Shown here one piece after another: positions 6,921 through 17,655 of a DNA stretch of 64,000 nt (its first letter is position 1; each line of letters begins with the position of its first letter). The translations under genes and the position numbers were made by a program. The notes beneath the pieces are model-generated. The model was not told where the DNA came from, did no database searches, and saw only the letters and a program-made list of their open reading frames with translations. The stretch is from Rhodococcus tibetensis. Its GTDB lineage: Bacteria; Actinomycetota; Actinomycetes; Mycobacteriales; Mycobacteriaceae. Location: assembly GCF_024438035.1 (NCBI RefSeq), contig NZ_JANFQF010000023.1:30489-94488 (forward strand), read 5' to 3'.

Positions 6921-8276
6921 TCAGCGGTGGTCCTGAAGCGCGAAGGTCGAGGCCGGGAAGTCGGACGCCACCGCGGCAGCCAGCTCGAGTAGGGCATTGC
7001 GCGTCTTGGGCCGCAGTCGATCGAGTTCGATCTCGGCGCCTTCTTCCAGGTGCGGATCGAACGGGATGAGGCGGACCAGCCGGCACCGCTGTTCGAAGTG
7101 TTCGACCACCTTCGGAAGATCCACTTTGCCGGAGCGTGGGCGGACGGCGTTGACAACGGCCACGGACTTCGCGACGAGTTCTCGGTAGCCGTGCGCGTCG
7201 AGCCAGTCGAGGGTGGCCGAGGCGCTGCGGGCGCCGTCGACCGACCCCGAGCTGACCACCACGAGTGCGTCGGCCTCTTCGAGAATTGTCTGCATCGCGG
7301 AGTGCATCAGCCCGGTGCCGCAGTCGGTGAGAACGATGCTGTAGAACTTCTCGAGCATTGCGACGGTGCGCGCATAGTCGTCCGCGCTGAACGCCTCCGA
7401 TACTGCCGGGTCGCTGTCCGAGGCGAGAACTTCGAGCCGATGCCGGCTTTGGGACGTGTAACTGCGGACGTCGCTGTACTTTTCGATGCTGTGCTCGTCG
7501 CGGAGCAGGTTCCGCACGGTCGCGGGCGTCTCCAGAGGAATCTTCTGGCTGAGCGTGCCGCGGTCCGGGTTGGCGTCGACCGCGATCACTCGATCACCGC
7601 GCAACGACGCGAACGTCGATCCCAGTGTGGCCGTCGTGGTGGTCTTGCCGACTCCACCCTTGAGGCTCAGCAGAGCGATCTTGTAGCAGCCCTGCAGTGG
7701 CTGGTTGACCTGCTTGGTGAGTTCGATGCGGCGCTGTTCCTTGGCGCTGTTTCCGAGGTTGATGTAGCGCCCGGACACCTGGTACAGCATCCGGCGCCAA
7801 CCGGTGGTCGGTGCAGGCTTGACCTGCTTGAGCAGGAGTGACGTGGACAAGTCGCGCGCGGACACCGCGTACTGCTGCTGCTCGGGACGCGTGTTCTGCG
7901 GACGGCTCGCCGGCTGCTGCTGAGGCGAAGACGTGAACGCGGCGGGAGCAGGTTGCTGCGCTTGCGGCGGCGTCTGCTGTCCCGGGGCCGTGAACGTCGG
8001 CGCCTGGGCGGGCTGCGGAGACGCAGGTGCCTGCTGGGGAGCCTGCGCGGGAACCGGTGCCTGAGCGGGAGCCGCCGCCGGGGCCTGGGTCTGGGGACGC
8101 GCGGGGGCCGCGGCAGGGGCGTGATGTCCTGGCTGCGCGAAGGGGTTGGGGCCCTGCGGCTGAACGTACGGCGCCTGCCGCGCGGCGTTGTGCGGGGTAG
8201 ACCCCGCGGTGGTATCGGCGGGCAGATTCGATGCAGGCCGCACCGGCTCCCACACGCCAGCGTTGTTTTCGGACAT
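6921..8276 (-). CDS. MinD/ParA-like ATPase with long proline/glutamine-rich N-terminus
   Basis: The 451-residue protein has a disordered N-terminal third (about residues 20-140) rich in Pro, Gln and Ala, then a SIMIBI ATPase domain. The deviant Walker A is LSLKGGVGKTTTTATLG (about residue 208) and VIAVDANPDRGTLSQKI follows. Such proteins sort or position complexes; related ones occur with ESX secretion (EspI-type), but no ESX genes are here. It lies downstream of ccsB on the same strand with a 96-base gap, so it may be read through from that operon or have its own promoter. In M. tuberculosis a similar protein (Rv0530) sits beside ccsA, from memory. Confidence 0.8.
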   Translation of the reverse strand: MSENNAGVWEPVRPASNLPADTTAGSTPHNAARQAPYVQPQGPNPFAQPGHHAPAAAPARPQTQAPAAAPAQAPVPAQAPQQAPASPQPAQAPTFTAPGQQTPPQAQQPAPAAFTSSPQQQPASRPQNTRPEQQQYAVSARDLSTSLLLKQVKPAPTTGWRRMLYQVSGRYINLGNSAKEQRRIELTKQVNQPLQGCYKIALLSLKGGVGKTTTTATLGSTFASLRGDRVIAVDANPDRGTLSQKIPLETPATVRNLLRDEHSIEKYSDVRSYTSQSRHRLEVLASDSDPAVSEAFSADDYARTVAMLEKFYSIVLTDCGTGLMHSAMQTILEEADALVVVSSGSVDGARSASATLDWLDAHGYRELVAKSVAVVNAVRPRSGKVDLPKVVEHFEQRCRLVRLIPFDPHLEEGAEIELDRLRPKTRNALLELAAAVASDFPASTFALQDHR

Positions 8277-8372
8277 GGCCGAACATCCCCCCTATATGAA
8301 GTCTCCATAGTCCCCACCGCTTCACACCGCCGGGAGACGTCGCGGCGGAAGGATATCAGTCGTTGGCTACGG

Positions 8373-9344
8373 TCAGGTCAGGCCCGCGTACGAATGCAGG
8401 CCGGACACCACCATGTTGATGATGAACAGATTGAACAGCATCGCCACAAACCCTGCGATATTGATCCACGCGGCTTTGGTGTCGCGCCACCCGGACGTCG
8501 CTCGGGCGTGGAGGTACGCCGCATAGATCACCCAGGCGATGAACGACATCGTCTCCTTGGGGTCCCAGCCCCAGAACCGTCCCCAGGCGGCTTCGGCCCA
8601 GATCGCCCCCAGAATGACACCGGCGCCGAACAGCGGGAATCCGATGATCGTGGTCTTGTACGCCAATCGGTCCAGCGTCTGTGCGTCGGGAAGGCGCTCC
8701 GCCACGCGCGCGAAGACGCCGGTTCCTTCCTCACCGCGCGGGTAGCGCATGCGCAGGAGGAACAGCAGGCTGGCGATGCCCGACACCAGGAATACGCCCG
8801 AACCGACGCTGACGATGGTGACGTGGATGGGGAGCCAGTACGAGCGCAGCGCCGGCACCACCGGTGCCGCGTCCGCGTAGAGCACGGTCGCAGCCAGGAA
8901 CATCAGGATGAGGATGGGAACCAGTAGGAAAACCCACATCGGCCGGTACGCCGGCTTCGACAGGAGCGCGAGCCCCACGACGAGAGCCGCCGCGCAGGCC
9001 ATCGTGACGAACTCGTACATGTTGCCGAGCGGAAACCGGTCGGTAGCGAATCCGCGGAGCACGATCGAGGCGAAGATCAGCAAGGTGCCCACGACGAGCA
9101 CTGCCGACCCCATGCCGCCGAAGCGCTCGGACATCGGCTTCTTCGGCTGCTCGACCACGCGTCCTGGGACCGCCGCGGAGCTTGCCGGCCGGGCACCGGC
9201 AGACACAAGCTCTTTCTCCTGCACCGCACGCGCCCGTGTCGACGCGTATTGCACGATGAGCAGCACCAGCGCGAGGGCAAGCACCGTGAAAGCTGATCGG
9301 AAGGCCCAGTCGCTGTACTGCGCCAGTGTCTCGTTGGTCGTCAT
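8373..9344 (-). CDS. ccsB: Cytochrome c maturation protein CcsB (ResC/CcsA family)
   Basis: This 323-residue polytopic membrane protein has the haem-binding tryptophan-rich signature WGWDPKETMSFIAWVIYAAY (about residue 235) and flanking histidines typical of system II cytochrome c synthase. With ResB it forms the haem delivery and ligation complex for c-type cytochromes on the outer face of the membrane. Its start overlaps the resB stop by four bases. From memory this corresponds to M. tuberculosis Rv0529. Confidence 0.93.
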   Translation of the reverse strand: MTTNETLAQYSDWAFRSAFTVLALALVLLIVQYASTRARAVQEKELVSAGARPASSAAVPGRVVEQPKKPMSERFGGMGSAVLVVGTLLIFASIVLRGFATDRFPLGNMYEFVTMACAAALVVGLALLSKPAYRPMWVFLLVPILILMFLAATVLYADAAPVVPALRSYWLPIHVTIVSVGSGVFLVSGIASLLFLLRMRYPRGEEGTGVFARVAERLPDAQTLDRLAYKTTIIGFPLFGAGVILGAIWAEAAWGRFWGWDPKETMSFIAWVIYAAYLHARATSGWRDTKAAWINIAGFVAMLFNLFIINMVVSGLHSYAGLT

Positions 9345-11005
9345 CGTCGCTTCTCCTGGGCGTCAGGCTTCGTGTCGTCCATGAGCAGACGGGTGCAGAG
9401 CCGGTCGAACTCGTCACCCCAGCCGGCCTGATCGGTCCGGGCGAGTCCGCCAAGCTCTACTACAGTACGTCGTGGGTCAGGGTCGGCCGAGTCCGCGGGG
9501 TAGATGCGGGCCCAGATGCGGCGGCGCTTGATCAGCAGCGACACCAGCAGTCCCGCCATCATCGTCAGCGCCGACACCAGCACCCACTGCTGCGCCGGGT
9601 CGTGCGACACCTGGACGTTGACGAAGTCCACGGCGCCGTCGAACCGCACCTGGGTACCGTCGGCCAGCGTCGCGCTCTCCCCGGGCATGAGGTTGACGCG
9701 GTCCTGCTTCACCAGACGGCCCTGATTGATCAGTTCGGTATTGAGGGAGAACAGCGACTGCGGGTTGCCTGTGTCGAGACCGGTGTCCCCCTTGTAGATG
9801 TCGATGGCCACCGCAGGGTCCTTCATCGCCGGATGACTCGACGCCAACAGGTTGCCGTGGAACAGCGCGGTGGGGGCGAACAGACCCTCGATCGCGATCT
9901 GGTTCTTGCGGCGCTCGTCCGTGTCGGGGTACATGCCGCCGGGCGGATCGAACCGCATGGCGCCGCTGCTGAGGAACGTCGTCGCATCGTCCGGCCGCCA
10001 CTGCAACGTTTCGGTGCGCGTCTCACCGCCCGGGAACGTGACGGTGAACGTCGGCGCGTACCCGTGTCCCTGCAGATAGACGCGGTCGCCCTCGACACGC
10101 AGAGGATGATTCACCTGCAACTGTTCGTCGCGCCAGGTCCCGGTCTCGAGATCGTCACCCGCCTGATACGAGATGTTCGACGTGAACATTTCGGCCTGAC
10201 CGTTGTCGAGGTAGTCGGCAGTGAAGTCCTTGACCTTGAGGCACAGCGGGGTCATCCCCGTGCCGTCCTGAGTGTTGCCTGCCTTGAACGAATCGAACAC
10301 CGCCGGGGACGTGGTGCAGAAGCCGGGACCGTTGTCGGCGACCACGATCACGTTGCCCTCGTACCCGAACAACTTGCCGACGGCGATCGCCACCAGCAGA
10401 CCGACGAGCGAGAGGTGGAAGACGAGGTTGCCGAGCTCGCGCAGATAACCCTTCTCGGCGGAGAGTGTGATCTCACCGTCGCGTACCGATCGGGCTCCGC
10501 CGGTGCGGGTCTCCACCCGCCACCCTTTCAGCGAGGTGCGGATGCGGGCGGCGAGTTCCTCGGGTGTCTCGTCTACCGTGCGCTCGACGTGGTGGGGCAG
10601 ACGCGCGAGGTTGCGGGGCGCCGCCACCGGACGCGTACGCAGCGCCTTCGCGTGTTCGACGCAGCGCGGAAGGATGCAGCCGACCAGCGAGATGAAGAGC
10701 AGAACATAGACCGCGGTGAACCAGAAGCTCCCGAACACGTCGAAGAGTTCAAGTCTGTCCATCCACGGGCCGAGGGTCGGCCTATCGGCGATGTACTCGT
10801 CGACCTTGCCCGCGTTGAGGCTGCGCTGCGGCAGCAAGGCCCCGGGGATCGCCGCGAGCGCCAGCAGGAACAGCAGCACCAGCGCAGTCCGCATCGACGT
10901 GAGCCCACGCCACGTGTTGCGGACGAGCGCCAACGCCCGGCCGGCGAGAGATTGGCGGGGTACCGGTGCTGCTTCCGGGGCCTCGGGGGTCTGGGTGTCG
11001 CTCAT
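9341..11005 (-). CDS. resB: Cytochrome c biogenesis protein ResB
   Basis: The 554-residue protein has ResB family features: an N-terminal membrane segment ([20 protein letters not shown]), two more near residues 110 and 210, a large external domain (about 220-490), and a final membrane segment ([19 protein letters not shown]). The ATG at 11005 begins [14 protein letters not shown] and overlaps the ccdA stop by four bases; the frame stays open upstream through ccdA, but that is a shadow. It partners CcsB in haem attachment. Confidence 0.93.
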   Translation of the reverse strand: MSDTQTPEAPEAAPVPRQSLAGRALALVRNTWRGLTSMRTALVLLFLLALAAIPGALLPQRSLNAGKVDEYIADRPTLGPWMDRLELFDVFGSFWFTAVYVLLFISLVGCILPRCVEHAKALRTRPVAAPRNLARLPHHVERTVDETPEELAARIRTSLKGWRVETRTGGARSVRDGEITLSAEKGYLRELGNLVFHLSLVGLLVAIAVGKLFGYEGNVIVVADNGPGFCTTSPAVFDSFKAGNTQDGTGMTPLCLKVKDFTADYLDNGQAEMFTSNISYQAGDDLETGTWRDEQLQVNHPLRVEGDRVYLQGHGYAPTFTVTFPGGETRTETLQWRPDDATTFLSSGAMRFDPPGGMYPDTDERRKNQIAIEGLFAPTALFHGNLLASSHPAMKDPAVAIDIYKGDTGLDTGNPQSLFSLNTELINQGRLVKQDRVNLMPGESATLADGTQVRFDGAVDFVNVQVSHDPAQQWVLVSALTMMAGLLVSLLIKRRRIWARIYPADSADPDPRRTVVELGGLARTDQAGWGDEFDRLCTRLLMDDTKPDAQEKRR

Positions 11006-11832
11006 ATGGGCAAAGTCACTTCCGAGATGAAGGCGTCGCGGACCCAGCCGACGAACTGGTCCCACGCACCGGTGACGAGGGCGACACCCACGGCCACCAG
11101 CATGATTCCGCCGAATATTTGAATGGTCCGCGCGTTGCGGCGCAGCCAGCCCACACCACGCAGCGCACGGGAGGAGCCGAGGGCCAGGACCACGAACGGC
11201 AGGCCCAGGCCGAGGCAGTAGGCCACGATCAGGGCGACGCCGCGGGCGGCGGTGGCGCCGTCGGTACCTGCGGCCAGGGAGATGACGCCGGCCAGTGTCG
11301 GGCCGAGGCACGGCGTCCAGCCCAGTGCGAACACCGCGCCGAGTAGAGGCGCCCCCGCCAGGCTGGAGATGCGCCGCGGCTCGAGCCGGGTGTCGCGCTG
11401 CAGCGCCGGGATCAAGCCGATGAACACCAACCCCATTGCGATGGTCACGACACCCCCGACCCGCATCAGGATTTCCCGGTTGACGGAAAGGGCCGAGATG
11501 GCACCGAAGACCGACGCCGTGGCCAGCACGAACACAACGGTGAAGCCGGCAACGAACAGGGACGCAGCGCCTGCGACGCGAAGGCGTCCGTCTGTCACCG
11601 TCCTCGTGCGCGTCGCGGCTTCGTCGGCGGTGACGGCCGGAGCATCGGCACCCACGACACCCGCCAGGTACGACAGATAGCCGGGGACGAGTGGAACGAC
11701 GCACGGCGAGGCGAACGACACCAGGCCGGCGAGGAGGCAAGCGCCGAGCGCGAGAAGCAACGGTCCCGACGACGCGGTGGACTGGAAGGCGTCGCCGACA
11801 CCGCCGGCGAGGAGAGCTGTGCCGGTACTCAC
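11002..11832 (-). CDS. ccdA: Thiol-disulfide transporter CcdA
   Basis: The 276-residue protein has six or so membrane segments and the two cysteines expected of CcdA, in [19 protein letters not shown] (first segment) and [14 protein letters not shown] (fourth). It passes electrons from cytosolic thioredoxin to the external ResA-like protein so that apocytochrome haem-binding cysteines stay reduced. It overlaps the ResA-like gene before it and resB after it by four bases each. Confidence 0.95.
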   Translation of the reverse strand: MSTGTALLAGGVGDAFQSTASSGPLLLALGACLLAGLVSFASPCVVPLVPGYLSYLAGVVGADAPAVTADEAATRTRTVTDGRLRVAGAASLFVAGFTVVFVLATASVFGAISALSVNREILMRVGGVVTIAMGLVFIGLIPALQRDTRLEPRRISSLAGAPLLGAVFALGWTPCLGPTLAGVISLAAGTDGATAARGVALIVAYCLGLGLPFVVLALGSSRALRGVGWLRRNARTIQIFGGIMLVAVGVALVTGAWDQFVGWVRDAFISEVTLPI

Positions 11833-12428
11833 GATTCTTGCGCCACCCGTTCTACCACCGGCTGCAGGTCGTCAGCCAGTAGTTCCTTCAGGAACACCGC
11901 GGCGACGCGGTGTTCCCGGTCGAGCACGATCGTGGTGGGGATGACGCTCGTCGGGTAGTTCGCTCCCAACGCGATCATCGTCCGCATGGCCGGGTCGTAG
12001 ATCGACGGATACGACACCTTGTTGTTGATCACGAAGTCCTGCGCCTTGTCTTGCTGATTGTCCCGGACATTGATCCCGAGGAATGCGACACCCTGATCCT
12101 TCGTCGCCTCGTAGACCTGCTCGAGGTCGTTCGCCTCGCCCCGGCACGGCCCGCACCACTGCCCCCAGACGTTGACGACCACCACCTGGCCCTCGAAGTC
12201 GTCGAGGGACGTGGTCTTGCCTTCCGTCATCAGGTCGGGTCCGGACACGGTGCCGATGGTGCCGCGATCGGCCGGTGGATCGTAGAAAATTTCCGTCTGA
12301 CCACCCGGGGACACGAAGTCGAACGTGCCTCCCTGGGCCACGGCGTCGTCGCCGGACGCACACGCCGACAGCAACACCGCGGCCGTACAGATCACCGCGA
12401 GAAGCCCGGCGACACGCCCCCGAATCAT
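11829..12428 (-). CDS. ResA/TlpA-like thioredoxin-fold lipoprotein
   Basis: The 199-residue protein starts with a lipoprotein signal peptide ([20 protein letters not shown]) ending in the lipobox LSAC. The thioredoxin domain follows with active site WGQWCGPC (about residue 101) and cis-Pro region [10 protein letters not shown]. It should reduce apocytochrome c outside the membrane, fed by CcdA. The ATG at 12428 is chosen because the signal peptide begins there and it overlaps the phosphatase-family stop by four bases. From memory it matches M. tuberculosis Rv0526. Confidence 0.9.
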   Translation of the reverse strand: MIRGRVAGLLAVICTAAVLLSACASGDDAVAQGGTFDFVSPGGQTEIFYDPPADRGTIGTVSGPDLMTEGKTTSLDDFEGQVVVVNVWGQWCGPCRGEANDLEQVYEATKDQGVAFLGINVRDNQQDKAQDFVINNKVSYPSIYDPAMRTMIALGANYPTSVIPTTIVLDREHRVAAVFLKELLADDLQPVVERVAQES

Positions 12429-13084
12429 GCCCCGCTCACCCTCGGATCCGACGCGCCCGCAGGCTCCGAGTACACGATGTCGATGAGAGTGTCGCCCTCG
12501 TACACAAGCGACGTCAGCGAGGCCAACGAGCACTGGCGGTGACGCGGGTCGTGCCACAGCCGCTCCCCCTGCAGGAATCGGCGCAGGGTCCAGACGGGCA
12601 GCTGATGGCTGACGACCACGGCTTCGTGACCGACGGCGGCCACACGAGCGCTGTTGACCGCGGCGAGCATTCGGTGCGCGATCTGCAGGTACGGCTCACC
12701 CCATGACGGAGTGAACGGGTCCCGCAGCTTCCACCAGTGGCGTGGGCGTGCGAGCGCACCGTCGCCCACCGACACCTTGAGTCCCTCGAATTCGTTACCC
12801 GCCTCGATGAGGTTTTCGTCGGTCGCGATCTCGAGCCCGTGCTTCTCGGCGATCGGCGCCGCCGTTTCCTGCGCCCGCTGCAGCGGCGATGCGACCACGT
12901 GGGTGATGTCGTGGACCGCCAGGACCGACGCGACGGCGCGCGCCTGTGCCTCACCCGTCACCGACAGCCGGAAACCGGGAAGCCTGCCGTAGAGAATTCC
13001 TCGCGGGTTGTGCACTTCGCCGTGCCGAAGCACGTGCACGATCGTGCGGGTCTGGGTGTGGTCGGGGTGAGCGGCATCGGTCAC
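12425..13084 (-). CDS. Histidine phosphatase (GpmB-like) family protein
   Basis: The 219-residue protein carries the phosphohistidine motif VLRHGEVHNPRG near the N-terminus and the second catalytic histidine in VSHQLPVWTLRRF. The lack of a complete mutase insertion makes a phosphatase more likely than a phosphoglycerate mutase. The GTG at 13084 gives MTDAAHPDHTQTRT; the frame extends further up but without homology. It is the first gene after hemL in the cytochrome c maturation run, as in M. tuberculosis Rv0525. Its role there is not known. Confidence 0.85.
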   Translation of the reverse strand: MTDAAHPDHTQTRTIVHVLRHGEVHNPRGILYGRLPGFRLSVTGEAQARAVASVLAVHDITHVVASPLQRAQETAAPIAEKHGLEIATDENLIEAGNEFEGLKVSVGDGALARPRHWWKLRDPFTPSWGEPYLQIAHRMLAAVNSARVAAVGHEAVVVSHQLPVWTLRRFLQGERLWHDPRHRQCSLASLTSLVYEGDTLIDIVYSEPAGASDPRVSGA

Positions 13085-13163
13085 AGTGCAGTTCCTCGGG
13101 TCGGGGCGGAGAGTCGGGTGGGTGGAGGGACGCGGCACGTCAGGGCTGAATGGACGCGGCGCG

Positions 13164-14489
13164 TCAGGGCTGGGAAGCCGCGGCGGCGGCCTTCGCTGCA
13201 TGCGGCAGGGCGTCGGCGATGATGGAGAAGGCCTCGTCGTCCATAGCTGCCGAGACGAACCAGGCCTCGAACGCGCTAGGCGGTGGGTACACCCCGCGCG
13301 AGAGCAGTCCGTGGAAGAAGGCCGGGAAGCGCCAGGTCTGGGCCGCTTTCGCTTCGGCGTAGTTGGTGACCGGGTCCTCACTGAAGAAGACGCTGAGCAT
13401 CGTTCCGGCGGTCTGCACCCGGTGGGGCACACCTGCCGCGGTCAGCGATTCCGACAGCAGGTTCTGCAGGGTGTTGCTGTTGCGTTCGAGGGCGTCGTAG
13501 ACACTCGCGTCGGCTGCACGCAGGCTCGCGAGACCGGCGGCGACGGCGACGGGGTTCCCGGACAACGTGCCAGCCTGGTAGACGGGGCCGGCGGGCGCGA
13601 GGTGAGCCATGACCTCGGCGCGGCCACCGAACGCGGCAGCGGGCAGACCGCCGCTCATCACCTTGCCGAACGTGTAGAGGTCGCCTGCGACACCCTCGAG
13701 TCCGTACCAGCCGGCGGAGCTGACGCGGAACCCCGTCATCACCTCGTCCATGATCAGCAGCGCGCCGTGCTCGCGGGTGAGCGTGCGCAGCCCCTCGTTG
13801 AATCCGGGCAGTGGTGCGATCGCACCCATGTTGCCCGCGGCGGCCTCGGTGATGACGCACGCGATCTCGCCTTCGTTGGCGGCGAACGCCTGCGCGACGG
13901 CCTCCAGATCGTTGTAGGGCACGACGATGGTGTCCTCCGCCTGCGCGCCGGTCACGCCAGGTGACGTCGGCAAACCGAACGTGGCCAGGCCGGAACCGGC
14001 ATCGGCCAGTAGAGCGTCGACGTGGCCGTGGTAGCAGCCGGAGAACTTCACGATCTTGGTCCGGCCGGTGAATCCCCTGGCGAGTCGAACCGCGCTCATG
14101 GTGGCCTCGGTGCCGGAATTGACCAGACGCACCTTGTCCACCGGCGCGACGCGGGCGACGATCTCCTCGGCCAGTTCGATCTCACCCTCGGTGGGCGCAC
14201 CGAAGGACAGGCCCGTGGCGGCCGCCTTCTGCACAGCCTCGACCACAGCGGGATGGGCGTGGCCGAGAATCATCGGACCCCAGGAACAGATGAGGTCGAC
14301 GTAGTCGTTGCCGTCGACGTCGGTGAGCGTGTAGCCGGCGGCCTTCTCGATGAAACGCGGGGTTCCGCCCACCGAGCCGAAGGCCCGCACCGGTGAGTTG
14401 ACGCCGCCGGGAATGACCACATCGGCCCTCTCGAAGAGCTGAGCGGAGCGGGAAGCGTGCACGTCGGGGCCACCGGAGGAAACAGTCAC
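13164..14489 (-). CDS. hemL: Glutamate-1-semialdehyde 2,1-aminomutase HemL
   Basis: The 441-residue PLP enzyme makes 5-aminolevulinate from glutamate-1-semialdehyde, the second step of the C5 haem pathway after HemA. The Schiff-base lysine is in [13 protein letters not shown] (Lys276), and the class III aminotransferase motif [12 protein letters not shown] is present. It heads the minus-strand run leading into the cytochrome c maturation genes with an 80-base gap to the next gene. Confidence 0.95.
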   Translation of the reverse strand: MTVSSGGPDVHASRSAQLFERADVVIPGGVNSPVRAFGSVGGTPRFIEKAAGYTLTDVDGNDYVDLICSWGPMILGHAHPAVVEAVQKAAATGLSFGAPTEGEIELAEEIVARVAPVDKVRLVNSGTEATMSAVRLARGFTGRTKIVKFSGCYHGHVDALLADAGSGLATFGLPTSPGVTGAQAEDTIVVPYNDLEAVAQAFAANEGEIACVITEAAAGNMGAIAPLPGFNEGLRTLTREHGALLIMDEVMTGFRVSSAGWYGLEGVAGDLYTFGKVMSGGLPAAAFGGRAEVMAHLAPAGPVYQAGTLSGNPVAVAAGLASLRAADASVYDALERNSNTLQNLLSESLTAAGVPHRVQTAGTMLSVFFSEDPVTNYAEAKAAQTWRFPAFFHGLLSRGVYPPPSAFEAWFVSAAMDDEAFSIIADALPHAAKAAAAASQP

Positions 14490-14564
14490 GGCCTCCAGTG
14501 TCCCAGTTCTGTCGAATTTGCCAACGACAGGGTGTAGTGGGTGGCCATTATCACTTCCGGGCGG

Positions 14565-15050
14565 TCATTCGGGGACGAGTGAGTCGAACATTGCCCGCAT
14601 CTCCTCGGAAAGCTTCATCAGCTCGACATAGCCGCCGAGGGGGCCGCCGTCGAGGTAGGCGAATTCCATCCCGACTCCCTCGAACCTGCCCTGCTGGACG
14701 ACGGGCAGGCCGCGGCGCGCGGCCTCGGCCAGCGCGGCCTCGAAGTCTTCGGGTATCCACGCGACGTGGTGGACTCCGGGACCGCTCCTCTCCAACTGCT
14801 CGACATAGAGGTTGCGGCCCGACACCGGCTCGATGAGTTCGAGCTGCTGTCCTCCGGCGTACCCGAGCGAGACGTGCACCACGTAGTCGGCGGGCTCACC
14901 GCGGTACGTGCAGTGATCGGGACCGAAGTGCACATTCGGCAGTCGCAACCATCTCGCGACTCCGAAGTGTTCGGTGAAGTGGCGCTCCGCCGCGTCGAGG
15001 TTGTCGACCACCCAGCAGACCTGAAATATCGGTCCGGTAACGAGACTCAT
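14565..15050 (-). CDS. VOC-fold (glyoxalase/dioxygenase superfamily) protein
   Basis: The 161-residue protein has two beta-alpha-beta-beta-beta repeats of the vicinal oxygen chelate fold: FQVCWVVDNLDAAERHFTEHF at the start and GVHHVAWIPEDFEAALAEA in the middle. Metal-ligand candidates are the histidine in GVHHVAW and the glutamates in LELIEPV and YVELMK. The ATG at 15050 overlaps the SDR stop by four bases. Its place in an operon with hppD suggests an aromatic acid pathway, but the substrate is unknown. Confidence 0.8.
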   Translation of the reverse strand: MSLVTGPIFQVCWVVDNLDAAERHFTEHFGVARWLRLPNVHFGPDHCTYRGEPADYVVHVSLGYAGGQQLELIEPVSGRNLYVEQLERSGPGVHHVAWIPEDFEAALAEAARRGLPVVQQGRFEGVGMEFAYLDGGPLGGYVELMKLSEEMRAMFDSLVPE

Positions 15051-15811
15051 GCCATTTTCCCGTTGTCGACCGAGTACACGGCGCCGTGTACGGCCGAGGC
15101 ATCGCCTGAGGCGAGGAACACCACCATCTTGGCGACGTCGTCGGGTTCCATCAGGCCCCGCGGGGATGCGGTCTTCATGACCAGCTCGACATCGACCCCG
15201 TCCGGCAACGCGAAATTCGTGACCTGCGGCGTCATCATTCCGCCCGGGCAGACGGCGTTGACCCGCAGCGCTGTGCCGGTGAATTCCAGCGCCATTGCCC
15301 GAGTCAGGCCCACCAGGCCGTGTTTGGCGGCGCAGTACCCCGCCGAATAGGCCTGACCCTCGAGGCCGGCGATCGACGCGACGTTCACGATGTTGCCGCC
15401 CCGTTCGAGGAGATGCGGAAGGGCGGCCCGCGACAGGAAGAACGGACCGTTCAGGTTGACGGCGAGGTCTCGCGCCCATTCATCGTCGGTGACCTCGGCT
15501 GTGTGCCGCAGGACGTGCGCACCCGCGACGTTCACCAGGACGTCGAGTCCGCCCAGCGCGGACACACACGAGCGCACCGCGGCGCTGCATCCTTCCGGCG
15601 AGGCGATGTCCGTCGAGGAGCAGTGCCCGGCCGCATCCGGCCCGGCGATCTCGATCATGGCGCGACGTAGGGCATCGCCGTCACGGGCGACCCCGAACAC
15701 AGTGGCCCCGCGGTCCGTCAGCAGCCCCGCCACGGCGCGGCCCAGACCCGAGGAAGCACCGGTGACGAGAGCGACCTTGCCGGCGAACGAGCCCTGTCCT
15801 GTGTCATCCAT
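15047..15811 (-). CDS. Short-chain dehydrogenase/reductase
   Basis: The protein is 254 residues from MDDTGQGSFAGKVALVTG; an in-frame start five codons upstream at 15826 is also possible. It shows the cofactor motif TGASSGLG, the NVAGA segment and the catalytic Tyr-x3-Lys in YCAAKHG, so it is a classical SDR. It lies about 33 bases downstream of hppD and overlaps the VOC gene by four bases, so the three are probably one operon. The substrate is likely an aromatic or hydroxy-acid intermediate, which is an inference from context. Confidence 0.85.
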   Translation of the reverse strand: MDDTGQGSFAGKVALVTGASSGLGRAVAGLLTDRGATVFGVARDGDALRRAMIEIAGPDAAGHCSSTDIASPEGCSAAVRSCVSALGGLDVLVNVAGAHVLRHTAEVTDDEWARDLAVNLNGPFFLSRAALPHLLERGGNIVNVASIAGLEGQAYSAGYCAAKHGLVGLTRAMALEFTGTALRVNAVCPGGMMTPQVTNFALPDGVDVELVMKTASPRGLMEPDDVAKMVVFLASGDASAVHGAVYSVDNGKMA

Positions 15812-15844
15812 CACTCGATGATGCACTGCGTGCCGCTCGCGGAC

Positions 15845-17078
<1,234 letters not shown>

Positions 17079-17109
17079 TCGATGCGCAACGATGCAGGTT
17101 GACGGTAGT

Positions 17110-17158
17110 CAATGTGTACACAATGCTGGAGAATAGTCGCGATTCACCGTACACATTG
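17110..17158. promoter_or_regulatory. Paired inverted repeat, probable Lrp/AsnC operator between hppD and its regulator
   Basis: A perfect 10-base inverted pair, CAATGTGTAC (17110-17119) and GTACACATTG (17149-17158), is separated by 29 bases. The left copy is itself the start of the palindrome TGTGTACACA (17113-17122). The arrangement suits a DNA-wrapping Lrp/AsnC octamer. The pair lies 57-105 bases from the hppD start and 15-63 bases from the lrp start, so it can control both. Confidence 0.65.
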
Positions 17159-17172
17159 CTCGAGGAAATCCA

Positions 17173-17655
17173 ATGCCTCTCGACCATCTCGACGCCGCAC
17201 TCCTCGAGCTTCTCCATGACGAACCGAAGGTCGGGGTCCTCGAGGCCTCCCGCCGGCTCGGGGTGGCGCGGGGAACAGTGCAGGCGCGGCTCGACCGCCT
17301 CGAGCGCTCCGGGGTGATTACCGGCTCGGCGCCGACCCTCGACCCCGAGGCGCTGGGGTTTCCTGTCGTCGCATTCGCCACACTCGAGATTGCTCAGGGC
17401 AATGGACACGCCGCGGTGGTCGAGCATCTGACCGCCATTCCCGAAGTGCTGGAGGCGCACACGATCACGGGCGCCGGCGACGTCCTGGTGCGCGTGGTGG
17501 CGCGCACGCACGCCGACCTGCAGCGTGTCATCAACTCGATCGTCGACGGCCGCAACGTCCTGCGCTCGTCCACCGTCATCGCCACGCAGACGCAGATCGC
17601 ACTACGCCATCAGCAGCTCGTCCGGGCAGCGACCCGCGGTTCCGCCGTCCGGTAG
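17173..17655 (+). CDS. Lrp/AsnC-family transcriptional regulator
   Basis: The 160-residue protein has an N-terminal HTH (LLHDEPKVGVLEASRRLGVA with RGTVQARLDRLERSGVI) and a C-terminal RAM/ligand-binding domain with the GAGDVLVRVVARTHADLQ segment. A CGAGGAAATCC ribosome-binding site precedes the ATG at 17173. It is divergent from hppD, so tyrosine or phenylalanine-derived control of hppD is likely, by inference. Its 3' end overlaps the convergent amidohydrolase gene by 46 bases. Confidence 0.88.
   Translation: MPLDHLDAALLELLHDEPKVGVLEASRRLGVARGTVQARLDRLERSGVITGSAPTLDPEALGFPVVAFATLEIAQGNGHAAVVEHLTAIPEVLEAHTITGAGDVLVRVVARTHADLQRVINSIVDGRNVLRSSTVIATQTQIALRHQQLVRAATRGSAVR

Noticed and set aside
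9326..11122. 598-codon open frame opposite resB
   Set aside because: The translation is low-complexity and rich in Arg/His/Gln, and resB on the minus strand has clear family motifs and overlapping operon partners.
13086..13964. 292-codon open frame opposite hemL
   Set aside because: Shadow of hemL; hemL carries the PLP lysine and the full family length.
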